Assembly: GCA_032433595.1 (NCBI GenBank)
Contig: JASWJB010000017.1
Span: 124,001-188,000 of the forward strand
From: Conoideocrella luteorostrata
Lineage: Eukaryota; Ascomycota; Sordariomycetes; Hypocreales; Clavicipitaceae
DNA: 64,000 bases
Direction: 5' to 3'
Part shown: piece by piece, positions 48,057-58,345 of the stretch
Layout: the number at the start of each line of letters is the position of its first letter
How positions within the stretch are numbered: the stretch's first letter is position 1
The notes under the pieces: model-generated
The model's input: only the letters and a program-made list of their open reading frames with translations
The model's database searches: none
What the model was told of the DNA's origin: nothing
Program-made: the position numbers and the translations under genes

Positions 48057-49189
48057 ACAAAAACAGAACAATATAGTCCCCGCCTTGATAATATTGCTGT
48101 TGAGCTGAGGCGTGTTGCGGGTAGAGGCGGAAGACGCTTCGACATCCAGTACGTGAGGGGGCACACTGGCCCGAGGTTCGCAAAATGCTGCTAATTTAGA
48201 AATTTACAAAAGTTGCATCGCGATAAGCATAGATCTTTCAAAGCCTACTTGCCTGTAAATGGCTACGTGTTGGTATAGAAGGCAGCTGGACTGTGACTAC
48301 TAGAATCGCGGCGGCGAAGATCACATGGCTGCAAGTCAATTGGGTCCTACTGGGCTACACTAGTGGCTCTGCCCCGCCACATGTCAACGTATGCCCACGC
48401 CGTCTCTTCGTAACTAAGGAGTACCTACGGAGTACGGAGTGCTCACTACGGAGTAGTATAACCGTCACATCCACAGCCATTGTACTCCCTAACAGAGGTC
48501 CTCCGCACCACGAGGCGTCATTCTTTGAGGCTTGGCATGCAGGTTCAGCCCCCCCTGCCCCTGCCACCAGAGCCACTTGAAACCTGAGCGACAGCCTCGT
48601 CCGACATTTCTGTTCGCGATAGGAAGGGCTTGAAACTGCTACCCGTCTCCTCCTCCAACCCCTTTTAATTCTTTAATTCCGGGACCCGGACCTGCCAGTA
48701 TCAATTTGCCCGGTTCCTTTGCTGTGTTCTGTGTTCTATTGTATCGCATTAATTTGACACCGATCGATCGACCGACACGCTTCGCCGCCTTTGGGGCGTA
48801 TATACTTACCGGTGGTGGAGAGACATCTCAGGTGTTGACTAGGCTTGTGTTTGGATGACGAAAAAAGGGCTCTAGACTGACACCAAGAAATCGCAATCTC
48901 CCGTCGTCGTCGCAATCGTTCGACTGCCGAGCATCCCACAAGGGCTTCACACTGAAACCCCCCGAACCCAGCGAGTTAAGTTATTGCATACGGAGCCGAC
49001 TTTTGTCCCCCGTGCCCAGGTTGCGCCACATTTCCAAAGCAAAGGGTCCCGCTGTGCATTGTTCACGCCGCACACGACGAAACACCACCTGCGAAACCAT
49101 ATTCATTGCCGAACTGGCATCCGCTTCCGCGTCTGCTGTCTCTCCACGTCTTGTCGCAGTGAACTGCGGCGCTGAATCGCTAGCCTAGC
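48057..49189. other. Upstream region of the chitin synthase gene
   Basis: Two exact TACGGAGTA motifs lie at 48426 and 48447, with a third partial copy between them. The last 250 bases are CT- and CA-rich and likely form the chitin synthase promoter and 5' UTR. Confidence 0.6.
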
Positions 49190-52100
49190 ATGTCGTCCTA
49201 CGGTAGACTACCTGGACGTAAGTTCTCTACCACGTTGAAGTCTCGCGTCTCTTCCTTCGCAAGACTCTCCAACCACTACCACATCACCATCTTGGGCCTA
49301 GTTGCCATCTGCGATTGTGACCTCACCCCCTTCCAGACCCCTGCATCTCTAATCTCAATATCCCCTCTGCGAGCAACCCCAAGAATTGCGCCGCTTAACC
49401 CCTGTTCTTTCTTAAGCTGTTCTTTCGCACGCTCGAATCTGTTTTCTCTTTGTCAAACCTGTCTTCACAGCTCCATCGTCGCTGGCTGCTGCTGCTACTA
49501 TTCGATGGCCAGGAACTAATCCTTTGTCCTGAATGAACGGCTGGCAGCTGTGGTACGCTACGTGGCATTACGACACTCGTCTTTAGAACATAGCACATTC
49601 TTTCTTCTCTTCCCCCCCTTCTCCTCCTTTGTCCAACCAGAATCTTCAGCCGAGTTTCGACCCAGCTAATATAAGCTTTCTCGATAATAAATAGACGACC
49701 AGAATATGCCTCCTGGATATGGGGACCCTCGGTATCCCGGAAGGAGTCCTTCTCCGCTGGATCATCCGATGCAGCAGTATAATCAGAATCCCTACGCTCC
49801 GAGCCAAGAACGACTCACTCCAGGCCCACAAAGATTTCACACTCCGAGCGATCAGCTCGATATTCATGCCGCAGTACGCATCCCCTTCTATTCACCTCAA
49901 ATGTTGTTTGATCACATATTGATCTGTCGCAGCACTCTGTAGAGAATGTATCTACGCCGGGGGGATATGCCGGCCACCAACAGCAACCGTACGGTGGTGA
50001 CGCACATGTCTACCCGGGCAGACTTCACGACGAATACCATCAGCCAACGTACGATCAAGATTATTACGACGCGCATGCTCAAGACCCCCACGCGTACGAT
50101 GTCGATGACCAACGGCCAATGTTAGAGAACCAGCTGCAGCAAGGGTTTGAGGAGCAATATCAAGATCAACCATCAGCCCAGCACCCCCAAACGCCCGCTG
50201 GGGGAATTAAGCGATGGAAGACGGTCAAGCAGGTTCTTTTATACCGTGGCAATCTTGTACTTGACTGCCCTGTTCCGCCCGTCATGCTGCAGCAGAATCC
50301 ACATGGCGAACGCGACGAATTCACTCACATGCGATATTCTGCTGCGACTTGCGATCCCTCAGACTTTTACAATGAGAACTTCACCTTGCGCCAGAGACTC
50401 TTCAGCAAGCCCCGCCACACGGAGCTCTTCATTGTGGTCACCATGTACAACGAAGACGACATTCTCTTTGCTCGAACCATGATTGGTGTCTTTAAGAACA
50501 TCGAGTACATGTGCAATCGCCCCAACAGCAAAACTTGGGGCAAGGATGCGTGGAAGAAGATCGTCGTGTGCGTTGTGAGTGATGGTCGAGCCAAGATTAA
50601 CCCACGAACCAAGGCCATCTTGTCCGGCATGGGCGTTTACCAGGAGGGTATCGCGAAGCAGCAGGTCAACGGCAAGGACGTGACCTCTCACATCTACGAA
50701 TACACCACACAGACGCACTTGCAGCTTAAGAACGACGTCGTTTCACTTGTTCACCGTCGACAGCCCGTGCAAATGCTCTTTTGTCTGAAAGAGAAGAATC
50801 AGAAAAAGATCAACTCGCACAGATGGTTCTTCCAGGCCTTCGGCCGCGTTTTAGACCCCAATATTTGCGTTCTCATCGATGCCGGCACCCGCCCTGGAGG
50901 CAACTCCATTTACCATCTATGGAAGGCATTCGATCTGGAGCCAATGTGCGGCGGTGCCTGTGGTGAAATCAAGGCTATGCTGGGCACTGGTGGCAAGAAT
51001 TTGGTCAACCCTCTTGTGGCGACTCAGAACTTCGAGTACAAGATGAGCAACATTCTCGACAAGCCTCTGGAATCCGCCTTTGGGTTCATTTCCGTGTTGC
51101 CTGGTGCTTTCTCGGCTTACCGATACGTTGCGTTGCAAAATGACAAGAACGGAAAGGGACCCTTGGAGAAGTATTTCTTGGGCGAGACTTTACACGGCGG
51201 GAGCGATGCCGGTCTTTTCGAATCCAATATGTATCTCGCAGAGGATCGAATTCTTTGCTTCGAACTCGTCACTAAGCGCAACTGCCATTGGATTCTGCAG
51301 TACGTCAAGTCGGCCACTGGCGAAACTGATGTGCCAGACACTGTCACAGAGCTGGTTCTGCAGCGTCGTCGTTGGTTGAATGGATCTTTCTTCGCTGCCA
51401 TCTATGCCATTGCTCACTTCCACGAATTTTTCCGCTCCGATCACTCAATTTTCCGAAAGCTGGCTTTCTTCATCGAGTTTGTCTTCAACACCATCAATAT
51501 GATCTTTGCTTGGTTTGCTATTGGCAACTTCTTCTTGGTCTTTAAGATTCTCACAACCAGTCTTGGTTCTGAGGACTTATTGGGCAAGACTGGCGAGATT
51601 CTTAGTGTGGTCTTCACTTGGCTTTATGGTATATTCTTGGTGACTTGTTTCGTCCTGTCGATGGGTAACCGTCCGGCTGGTTCGGGAAAACTGTATTCTG
51701 CAATGGTGTGGTTCTGGGCCGGCATTATGATGTAAGTTTCTCTTTTTCCTTTGCTCCGTCTTTCTTCCTTTTTTGTTTGCTTTTGTTTGTTATTGTTTTT
51801 AAAAGAGAAAAAGACGAAAAAACTCCCTGGATCAACAGCAGAGGAGAAATTACAGTCGCTAACCAACTTTCGCTCTCACAGATACTTGATGTTTGCTGCC
51901 ATCTTCATAGCGGTTAAGGCCATCATCAAAGATCTCAACAGCGGTACAGCGTTTAGTGTCAGCCAGCTCTTCAGGAATCCTGTCTTTTATACCCTCATCA
52001 TTTCCGTTATGTCGACCTTTGGAATTTGGCTTATTGCGTCTCTCCTCATGTTCGATCCGTGGCACATGGTCACGTCTTTCATTCAGTACATGCTGCTCAC

Positions 52101-52602
52101 ACCTACTTATACAAACGTTCTCAACGTTTATGCTTTTTGTAACACGCACGACGTCTCATGGGGGACGAAGGGTGACGACAAGGTGGAGAAGCTGCCATCA
52201 GTCAACACCAAGGATGGTAAGGGTAAGACAGATCTTCCAGACGATGGCGATTTGAACGCCCAATACCAACGAGAAGTTGCTCTGTTCAGTACCAAGTTCA
52301 AGGCAGTCAAGACCCCGCCCACTATGGCCCAATTACAGGAGAAGCAAATGGACTACTACCGTGGCGTTCGGACGGGTGTCGTACTCATCTGGATGATTAC
52401 CAACTTTGCGTTAGCCGCCGTCGTCCTCAGCACCGGCGGCTTGGAAAGAATTACACCTGGAAGCGGTGATCAAGCCAAGCAGGCTGAAGACCGATCCAAC
52501 GTTTACATGGCGATTGTGTTGTGGAGCGTGGCAGCACTCAGTTCGTTCAAGTTTTTAGGTGCCGTGTGGTTCCTTGTTGTCAGAATGTTCCGAGGAGTTT
52601 AA
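49190..52602 (+). CDS. Chitin synthase, class III (Neurospora chs-1-like)
   Basis: Four exons (49190-49217, 49695-49873, 49933-51731, 51882-52602) give 908 residues. The first intron is long (477 nt) and follows only nine codons. A disordered Pro/Gln/Tyr-rich N-terminus is followed by [19 protein letters not shown] and the GT2 catalytic region with TMYNEDD, SDGRAKI, YLAEDRI and the processivity motif QRRRWLNGS (from residue 546). Several C-terminal transmembrane helices follow. The sequence is very close to what I recall of N. crassa chs-1 over the catalytic core, which supports class III, a class restricted to filamentous fungi and important for hyphal tip growth. It uses UDP-GlcNAc at the plasma membrane to extrude chitin. 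A cytosolic loop near residues 755-800 is charged. Confidence 0.95.
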
Positions 52603-53399
52603 AGTTGTGAGACTTTCAGACACGATGATGGGGCGGGGATTTTTTCCTTTTTTGTATAAGTCTGTTGTTGTCTTCAGTTCTGGATTATACCCATGTTGGA
52701 ATAGGGAGCAGTGGGCAGCCTGTGCGGCCATTGGGTTTTGTATCACTTTTCCGCATCAATTGGTGGTTTGACATGCATTCCAGGCCCTGCTGAGGAATGT
52801 TTTATTTAGATAACGAAACATGGCGTTTAGTGTGCCATTTCAGGTCTGCAATATATTGATACTGATGATGAAAAATGATATTTGCGCTACGGAGGATCAC
52901 TAACTGAGTAAGAGATAAGTTGGTCTCGTACAAAACAACAAGCCCAGAAATAACGCAAATGCGCTGTCTCAACTTTGCCGATACAAATGCTGGCGGTTGG
53001 TGTACCTCGCCATTCTTTCGCACCCCTGCGGCTCAGGATAATTACGCGTGATGTTATCAATTAGTTACAAGTTTTCTTCGTAGCCATATTCTCCACAATG
53101 AATTATCAGTTCTTGGCATGCAAATCACTCTCTATATGGGAGCGACGGTATGTGTACCTTTGACACCAGGGCATGTATGTCCCAAGCTATTCTATTCTAG
53201 CCCCGGTTTCTGAGAGCGACTATCAATGCATATCTTGATATAATTTATATTCATAGTAAATCTATGTATTTACAGACAAATAAGCTGCATATAGATACAA
53301 AACTAAAGAAGAGAACAATAGAAAAAGAAAAAGAAAAAAATTATGTCACGGTTCGGCACGCTGTCTCGCGCAAAGAACGGCTTCTAAGTACTCTCTACC
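52603..53399. other. Intergenic region after the chitin synthase
   Basis: This holds the chitin synthase 3' UTR and the 3' side of the orphan secreted protein gene. The part 53180-53350 is AT- and A-rich. No gene is seen. Confidence 0.55.
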
Positions 53400-54257
53400 C
53401 TAGCCTCTGCACTTGTGAGATCGCTTTTCTGCTGTCTTATAGCTCCTGACTACACTCCTATGAGTTTTCGGGCTGACGTCCCCGTAGAATCCGTTATGGT
53501 AGGTTTTGATGGTTTGCTGGACGTTTGGCACCGAACTGGCTATTGCAGCTTTAGCCGTCGCATGCCAGTCAACCGCCTTCATCTGTTTGCTGTTGTCGCC
53601 GAAGTCCATCCCGACGTCCCTGGTGTAGATATGCATTTGGCCGCCCAGCTTAGCTTTTGCATCGTCGATGGCATGAGCGCCGTGATCGCCGACGCGGAGC
53701 TCCAAGACACGCTTGCTGGTGCGGTCGAACTGAGCAGCTTTCTCCTGAGCTGCCGGAGTGTTGACGACTTGGACGGTGTTGTCGACAGACTTTGCCAGGT
53801 CGAGAACATAGCGCTCGAATACGTTGTGCGTGGTCTTCTTGTTGACGTTATAGGCTGGGAAATTGTAGGTTTTCTGGTTCTTGGCTTTGTGTGCGTCGAC
53901 GCATTTCTTGCTGCTCGCCTCGATATCCATGCTGCCGTCTGGTCGCAGGACCTGCCAATTCTTGCCTCCGGGGTGTTTGCCCAGAAAGCGAATGAAATCG
54001 TCGTAGTGGCATCGAGTCTGTCCTTTGGATTTACATCGGGTCCAATGGTCGTCCTTGCATTGTCCCTTTTTCCTGCCGTCTATTTCCTCCCATTTGACGC
54101 ATTTGAATCCAATTGTTTGGTCGGCTTCGGGTCTTAATCCGTCAACTTCGTACGCCTGCCAAGCCGTGATGCGCTCCATGCATCCATGTACGCCGCCTGC
54201 CAATGCGTTGGGGACAACGCTGCTGAGAGCCGTAATGAGGAGAATCGGCTTGCGCAT
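53400..54257 (-). CDS. Orphan secreted protein (285 aa)
   Basis: An intronless frame of 285 residues with a clear signal peptide (MRKPILLITALSSVVPNALA, cleavage about 20/21). The mature part has seven cysteines; five cluster in the first 65 mature residues (C26, C53, C67, C74, C82), then C118, and one is at the very C-terminus. The middle is Lys-, Asn- and Asp-rich (for example NFPAYNVNKKTTHNVFERYV). I recognise no domain. Both strands are open across this region; the minus frame is preferred because it has the signal peptide and because the plus frame is simply its complement. It sits next to a minisatellite and a set of cell-wall-related genes, in an apparently accessory stretch. A host- or wall-related role is only a guess. 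Confidence 0.65.
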   Translation of the reverse strand: MRKPILLITALSSVVPNALAGGVHGCMERITAWQAYEVDGLRPEADQTIGFKCVKWEEIDGRKKGQCKDDHWTRCKSKGQTRCHYDDFIRFLGKHPGGKNWQVLRPDGSMDIEASSKKCVDAHKAKNQKTYNFPAYNVNKKTTHNVFERYVLDLAKSVDNTVQVVNTPAAQEKAAQFDRTSKRVLELRVGDHGAHAIDDAKAKLGGQMHIYTRDVGMDFGDNSKQMKAVDWHATAKAAIASSVPNVQQTIKTYHNGFYGDVSPKTHRSVVRSYKTAEKRSHKCRG

Positions 54258-54259
54258 AT

Positions 54260-54315
54260 TTGTTTCTTTGTTTGTTCGTTTGTTTGGTTGGTTGGCTGGT
54301 TTGTTGGTTGGTTAG
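54260..54315. repeat. GTTT/GGTT tetranucleotide repeat
   Basis: A run of TTTG and GGTT units lies immediately upstream of the orphan secreted protein start codon, reading as an A/C-rich 5' UTR on the gene strand. Confidence 0.85.
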
Positions 54316-54469
54316 CTGTGCAGGGAGATATAAAAAGTCAACTTGGATCTAGAAACGCAACGCAGAAAGAGCAATAAGCCTGGCCTGGTATAGCGAATTA
54401 TTTTATGCATATGCGTCTACTGCTCGCTCTTTCTTCCCTTGCTTTCCTGTGTTTTATTTTCTTATTTTC

Positions 54470-54678
54470 TTATTTTGTTGTTTCCTTATTTTGTTGTTTC
54501 CTTATTTTGTTGTTTCCTTATTTTGTTGTTTCCTTATTTTGTTGTTTCCTTATTTTGTCGTTTCGTTATTCTGTCGTTTCGTTATTCTGTCGTTTCATTA
54601 TTTTGTTGTTTCCTTATTTTTGTCGTTCCCTTATTTTGTTGGTTCCCTATTTTGTTGGTTCCTTATCTTCTTATTTCC
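54470..54678. repeat. 16-bp minisatellite, about 13 copies
   Basis: The unit TTATTTTGTTGTTTCC is repeated five times without change (54470-54549), followed by variants with T-to-C and C-to-G changes and two 17-bp units. Three consecutive variant units share TTATTCTGTCG-type changes, showing that local duplication happened after mutation. Because 16 is not a multiple of three, three copies make a 16-residue hydrophobic peptide repeat in every frame, which explains the false long frames here. Confidence 0.95.
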
Positions 54679-55357
54679 TTACGTCTCGTTTTCCGTTTCC
54701 TCTTCTCCTTCTTTCCTTATTTTAGTAACCCCTGTTTTTGTCTTCACCATTTCCAGCATAACAATAACGCATGCTTATTCGGCTATCGCCAAGTTGGGAT
54801 TCTTGACCGGCCACCAAGACTACGATCAGGAAGCTCCCACAGCGGCAACGACACCAGTTAGGAACGGGGCCGATGACAGAATCGCATTTCTTCCATTGCT
54901 CGCCACGATCCTTGCCCTACCGGCCCAGAGTCGTGTTCCCGACTTCTCCCTTCAGCCGGCTGGTTCTTGCAGAACTTCATTCGCGACACGCTGAATTTCG
55001 GTCCGCTTATTGCTTCGGAGTCTCCAGATCTTAACTTGTCAGCACAGGTTCGTGAACTTTGCAGGTACCGTTACGAAATCCGCGCCTCTAAGTCTTTGAG
55101 TGCCTCTTAAAACAATACAAGCCCGTGCAGGGTCATTTGGGGACCACAAACGACCCTGAATGAGAGGCGGGTCAAGCACCCAACCAAATTCTCCCTCTCC
55201 GTCATGGACATCTTTGTAAACCAACCGACTCGTAAAGCGTACAGTGTCTTCAAGTTTGTTCGTGTTCTCTGGCAGGTTACATAAGGGGGAAAGAAATTAT
55301 GAAAAAATAAACAGATATTGTATTCTTACTCTATTATGAGTCGCCTTAGTAGCTAAA
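54679..55357. other. Intergenic region with coding-like minus-strand fragment
   Basis: Between 55330 and 55039 on the minus strand one frame reads without stop for over 80 codons with good codon use (for example EFGWVLDPPLIQGRLWSPND). It then continues in a different frame from about 55052 to 54860 (for example SRMKFCKNQPAEGRSREHD). It has no ATG at its start and lies just downstream of the 2EXR gene. I read it as a frameshifted fragment of an unknown gene, not a supported gene. Confidence 0.35.
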
Positions 55358-56134
55358 TCATTCTAGGCCATCACCGTCTGTGTCCCACTCCTCTGATATG
55401 CGACGCTGATCTTCCTCCCACAGCTGATCTAAATCCGCGCAACACTTCACTTCGCCCGTTATCTCATCGATGATAAACGTGCTCTCCGGCTTGCACTGAA
55501 GGCGCTCTTCGTACGCTCCTGCCCAAAAATAAAAAGGATCCTTAGTAACTATAAAGCACTCGAGCAGGTTGTTAAAGAATGATAACTCGTGTGAACCATA
55601 ACGAGAAAAGTATTCGTCACTCATATTGGCCTCCAGCTTTAAGCGACGTATCTTGTGCCCACAGTGTTTAAAGCGTTGGAATATTTGATAGTCCCCAATG
55701 TCGATAGTATCAACGTCGAAGTTGACCCAAGCGAACGACGCCTCACTTCCCGGCTCCAAGATGAGTTTTTCATACAAGTTCAGCGCCCGGCTCTCCCTAC
55801 AAGCGTGGATAATGCTGGGCTTGATCGGCGACGCCGCATATAGGACCAGAGGGAGGGTGGTGGCATGGTGCTTGGCGAATTCTGGCATGTGAGTTTCGCT
55901 GCTCAAGTCACGGCGCCAATATTCGTCGGACGGGTTGACCTCTTTGGCAGGACGATCCCCGATCCAGCACGAAATGGGAACGGTCCGGGGCTCAACAGTC
56001 AGCGTCCATATGAGAGCGCGAAGTTCATACGGTAGGCGTGGGAAAAGGTGAAAAACAGGCTCCATAAGAGTGAGTGGAATTATGGGCTGAATTAGTCGTT
56101 GGATGGGTTTCTCCTTTGTTGCGGTATTCGACAA
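55358..56134 (-). CDS. 2EXR-domain protein
   Basis: An intronless frame of 258 residues. The stretch FHLFPRLPYELRALIWTLT, followed by EPRTVPI, is the hallmark of the fungal 2EXR domain, and ACRESRALNLYEKL is the usual continuation. These proteins are numerous in filamentous ascomycetes, have no signal peptide and are of unknown function; the family is often lineage-expanded. The C-terminus is acidic. It is divergent from the LysM-WSC gene with about 410 bp between start codons. A second Met (residue 24) directly before VFHLFPRLP could be the actual start. Confidence 0.75.
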   Translation of the reverse strand: MSNTATKEKPIQRLIQPIIPLTLMEPVFHLFPRLPYELRALIWTLTVEPRTVPISCWIGDRPAKEVNPSDEYWRRDLSSETHMPEFAKHHATTLPLVLYAASPIKPSIIHACRESRALNLYEKLILEPGSEASFAWVNFDVDTIDIGDYQIFQRFKHCGHKIRRLKLEANMSDEYFSRYGSHELSFFNNLLECFIVTKDPFYFWAGAYEERLQCKPESTFIIDEITGEVKCCADLDQLWEEDQRRISEEWDTDGDGLE

Positions 56135-56545
56135 ACCGTACGTGTGTTTGTATATGTGTGCATGTATATGTGTGCATGTATATGCATGTATGTATATTCA
56201 TCCCGCACTGCTGATAGGAGGAGGGTGCGCCCCAGCCGGCTGACACGTGCTTTCATTGGCAACAGCCAACAATCAATAACCAACAGCAAAGAAAAGGCAT
56301 GCGGCCTAAATAGGAAGGATGTCTTGCCAAAAAGTGTAATTCCTATTTAATTACTGGGGAAAGGGAGCTTTAGTTTGCTTTCTGACTTGTCTCCAGAACT
56401 CGAGCCTCCGCCGAGTCTTTGACTTGTCCTTTCTACCATCCTCTTCTCTTCGTCCTAGCGGTTGTCTCTCCCTTCCCTATTGTCTACATCACGGCACATA
56501 GCTGAAGCAAAACTTGAAGATAAACGTATGCTTTCATTTGGCAAT
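56135..56545. promoter_or_regulatory. Shared divergent promoter region (2EXR / LysM-WSC)
   Basis: About 410 bp between two opposite start codons. An ATGTGTGCATGT/ATGCATGTATGT alternating tract lies at about 56150-56200 and a CT-rich stretch precedes the LysM-WSC start. Shared regulation of the two genes is possible but not shown. Confidence 0.5.
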
Positions 56546-57244
56546 ATGAAGTTCCAACCTGCTCTTTTTGCGGTCATCGCCATCGCCTCCAACTTCCCCA
56601 TGCGCGAATTCGACCCCAAGACTGTCAAGTCTTGCATTGCATGGTACGATAACTACATGGAAGACAGCTGTAAAAATATTCGCAGCTACTACAGCATCAC
56701 TCCCGAGGAGTTCACAGCCTGGAACCCCTCGGTCAACCTCGACTGCGAGCCGTGGTGGCCCGTCTCGTACTGCATCCTAACCAGGGAAAAATGGGACGAT
56801 TATAACAGAACGCACCCAACCGCCACCATTGCAGCAACAACAATAATAGCAACGTCCTCAGCTATCACCAGCGCTTTACAACCCTCACCCACTGCCTGGG
56901 TCGATCGCGGCTGCTACGCCGAGGGCGCGTCGGTGACAGTCATGCAGCAGCGTATGAGCCCCGAAGGCGGAGACCCGCGCCTCAGCCTCCCCCCATGTCG
57001 TGATAGCTGCTACCGCGCCGGCTTTCCCTATGCCGGTTTTAAGAATGGCAATGAGTGCTGGTGTAGTCGGTATGTTGCCGGTGAATGGGCCAAAAACAGT
57101 GCTGAGTGCAATCTCCCCTGCAGCGGCGACAGTAGGACTATTTGCGGCGGCAAAGACCGCATTAATGTCTATGAGGCCGCCTATCTGGGCGTAACCAGCG
57201 CTGGCAAAGTACAGGCCACCAATACTATGTCCAACGGGGCTTAG
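56546..57244 (+). CDS. Secreted LysM-WSC chitin/glucan-binding protein
   Basis: The frame starting at 56546 encodes 232 residues with signal peptide MKFQPALFAVIAIAS; in-frame ATGs upstream at 56528 and 56462 are possible but make a poorer signal. A LysM module follows at about 28-80, with the landmarks SCKNIRSYYSITPEEFTAWN, then WPVSYCI. A Thr/Ala-rich linker leads to a WSC module (about 120-220) that begins WVDRGCYAEG and contains CRDSCYRAGFPYAGF, NECWC and CSGDSRTICGG. LysM binds chitin; WSC is a Cys-rich carbohydrate-binding domain. No GPI or transmembrane anchor is seen at the C-terminus, so it should be secreted. It lies 3 kb from a LysM-bearing chitinase and beside a LysM relic. Confidence 0.83.
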   Translation: MKFQPALFAVIAIASNFPMREFDPKTVKSCIAWYDNYMEDSCKNIRSYYSITPEEFTAWNPSVNLDCEPWWPVSYCILTREKWDDYNRTHPTATIAATTIIATSSAITSALQPSPTAWVDRGCYAEGASVTVMQQRMSPEGGDPRLSLPPCRDSCYRAGFPYAGFKNGNECWCSRYVAGEWAKNSAECNLPCSGDSRTICGGKDRINVYEAAYLGVTSAGKVQATNTMSNGA

Positions 57245-57622
57245 ATTTACCTAGGCGGATAGAAGTGTGCTATTCCATACTACGCGAACTCGATCTATGG
57301 TCTGTTGTTGGGAAACCTCTACATCTGCCAGCCTTGACTGCGAAGCAAGAAAGCGATGGTAGAATGAATCTCAACGTGAAAGGGTTCGTCGAAATTAAAG
57401 AGGAGGGCAACAAATCTTAAATCTATTTACCTTTCCCCAACTGTTGTACGATTGGAATGTTCCAAAGATTGCAGCAATGCACAATCGTAAGAATATCGAG
57501 CAAAATGACTACACTTCAACTCGCAAACCGCCACTTCAATCAGATTTATGCACAACATGTACCCGTTTCGAAGAATAATTCGACTCAAATATTAATGGTC
57601 TAGAATTACTATATACAGCTTG
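57245..57622. other. Spacer after the LysM-WSC gene
   Basis: AT-rich sequence of about 380 bp that should include the LysM-WSC terminator. Nothing else is seen. Confidence 0.5.
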
Positions 57623-58039
57623 TCAACAGTTTGATAACCTAATGCTTTGCTCCATGTCATTTTGCGCCCGAGCACCCAACCTCTCCCAAGACGCCGAGTG
57701 TACCGGCCAGCTCGCGTCCTGTACATGATTTGCTAGAACAATTATGATACTGCGCAAGCTGGACATGTGTATCCGCAAAAGATTCAAGTGGACGGCTGAG
57801 CACTCCTTGGCCGATGTAGTCTCGTATGCACCCAGTTGCAAAGTAAACATGCCGTAGTCATTGTCGCTCGAGAGCTGGACATGGCTCGCAAGTACCGCAA
57901 ACCTAGCAGCAGACAGAGCCATGACAACGGGGACAATTTACCATACCTTTTTGCTGCGGCAAGGGCGACAGGCGGCAAGGTTATGGCGACGAGAATGGAC
58001 AGCAGGTTTGTTGCCAGACTGGTTAAAAGTCACGAACAT
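57623..58039 (-). pseudogene. Zn2Cys6 transcription factor relic with internal deletion
   Basis: From an ATG at 58037-58039 the minus strand reads 31 codons ending HNLAACRPCRSKK, the classic first half of a Zn2Cys6 DNA-binding domain. It is followed by a GT (57946) and, in the same frame, a stop within three codons. Reading on, a short segment in another frame contains CPRCHGSVCC, which resembles the second half of such a zinc cluster. A further frame to 57623 (for example LLRIHMSSLRSIIIVLANHV) could be a regulator C-terminus. The 300-600 residues expected between are missing. I infer a deleted, non-functional regulator gene; an unrecognised spliced short protein is the alternative. Confidence 0.45.
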
Positions 58040-58302
58040 AATTTGGCAACAACGAAGCCAGAGAGTGTTCTTTGAGCGAACAAAGGTATATGTCAAAAGT
58101 ATGCGTAGTTTGTCTCTTTTGTGTCTGGTTCCGCTTCACCGTCTCTCTCTCTCCTCAGCAGGAGGTTACGACCGTGACGATATTAGCCTAGAACCCCTCA
58201 CAACCCTCATAACCTTGGCGGAAAAGCTAAGCATTGACTAACAAAGACTACACGCTTTTCCTGTCAAGATATCGATCCTGCTGTGTTTCACGGTTGGTCA
58301 AG

Positions 58303-58342
58303 CTGTTCACGTTGCTCACGTTGCTCAAGTCGCTCAAGTTGT
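58303..58342. repeat. 9-bp GTTGCTCAC/GTTGCTCAA repeat
   Basis: About four imperfect copies of a 9-bp unit at the 3' end of the LysM pseudogene. Confidence 0.75.
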
Positions 58343-58345
58343 CCG

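Noticed and set aside
53415..54137. A 240-codon plus-strand frame opposite the orphan secreted protein
   Set aside because: It mirrors the minus-strand gene, which has the better start, a signal peptide and the charged composition of a real secreted protein.
54405..54994. Three overlapping plus-strand frames encoding hydrophobic repeats such as LLFPYFVVSLFCCF
   Set aside because: They are translations of the 16-bp minisatellite; every frame is open for the same reason and no gene features are present.
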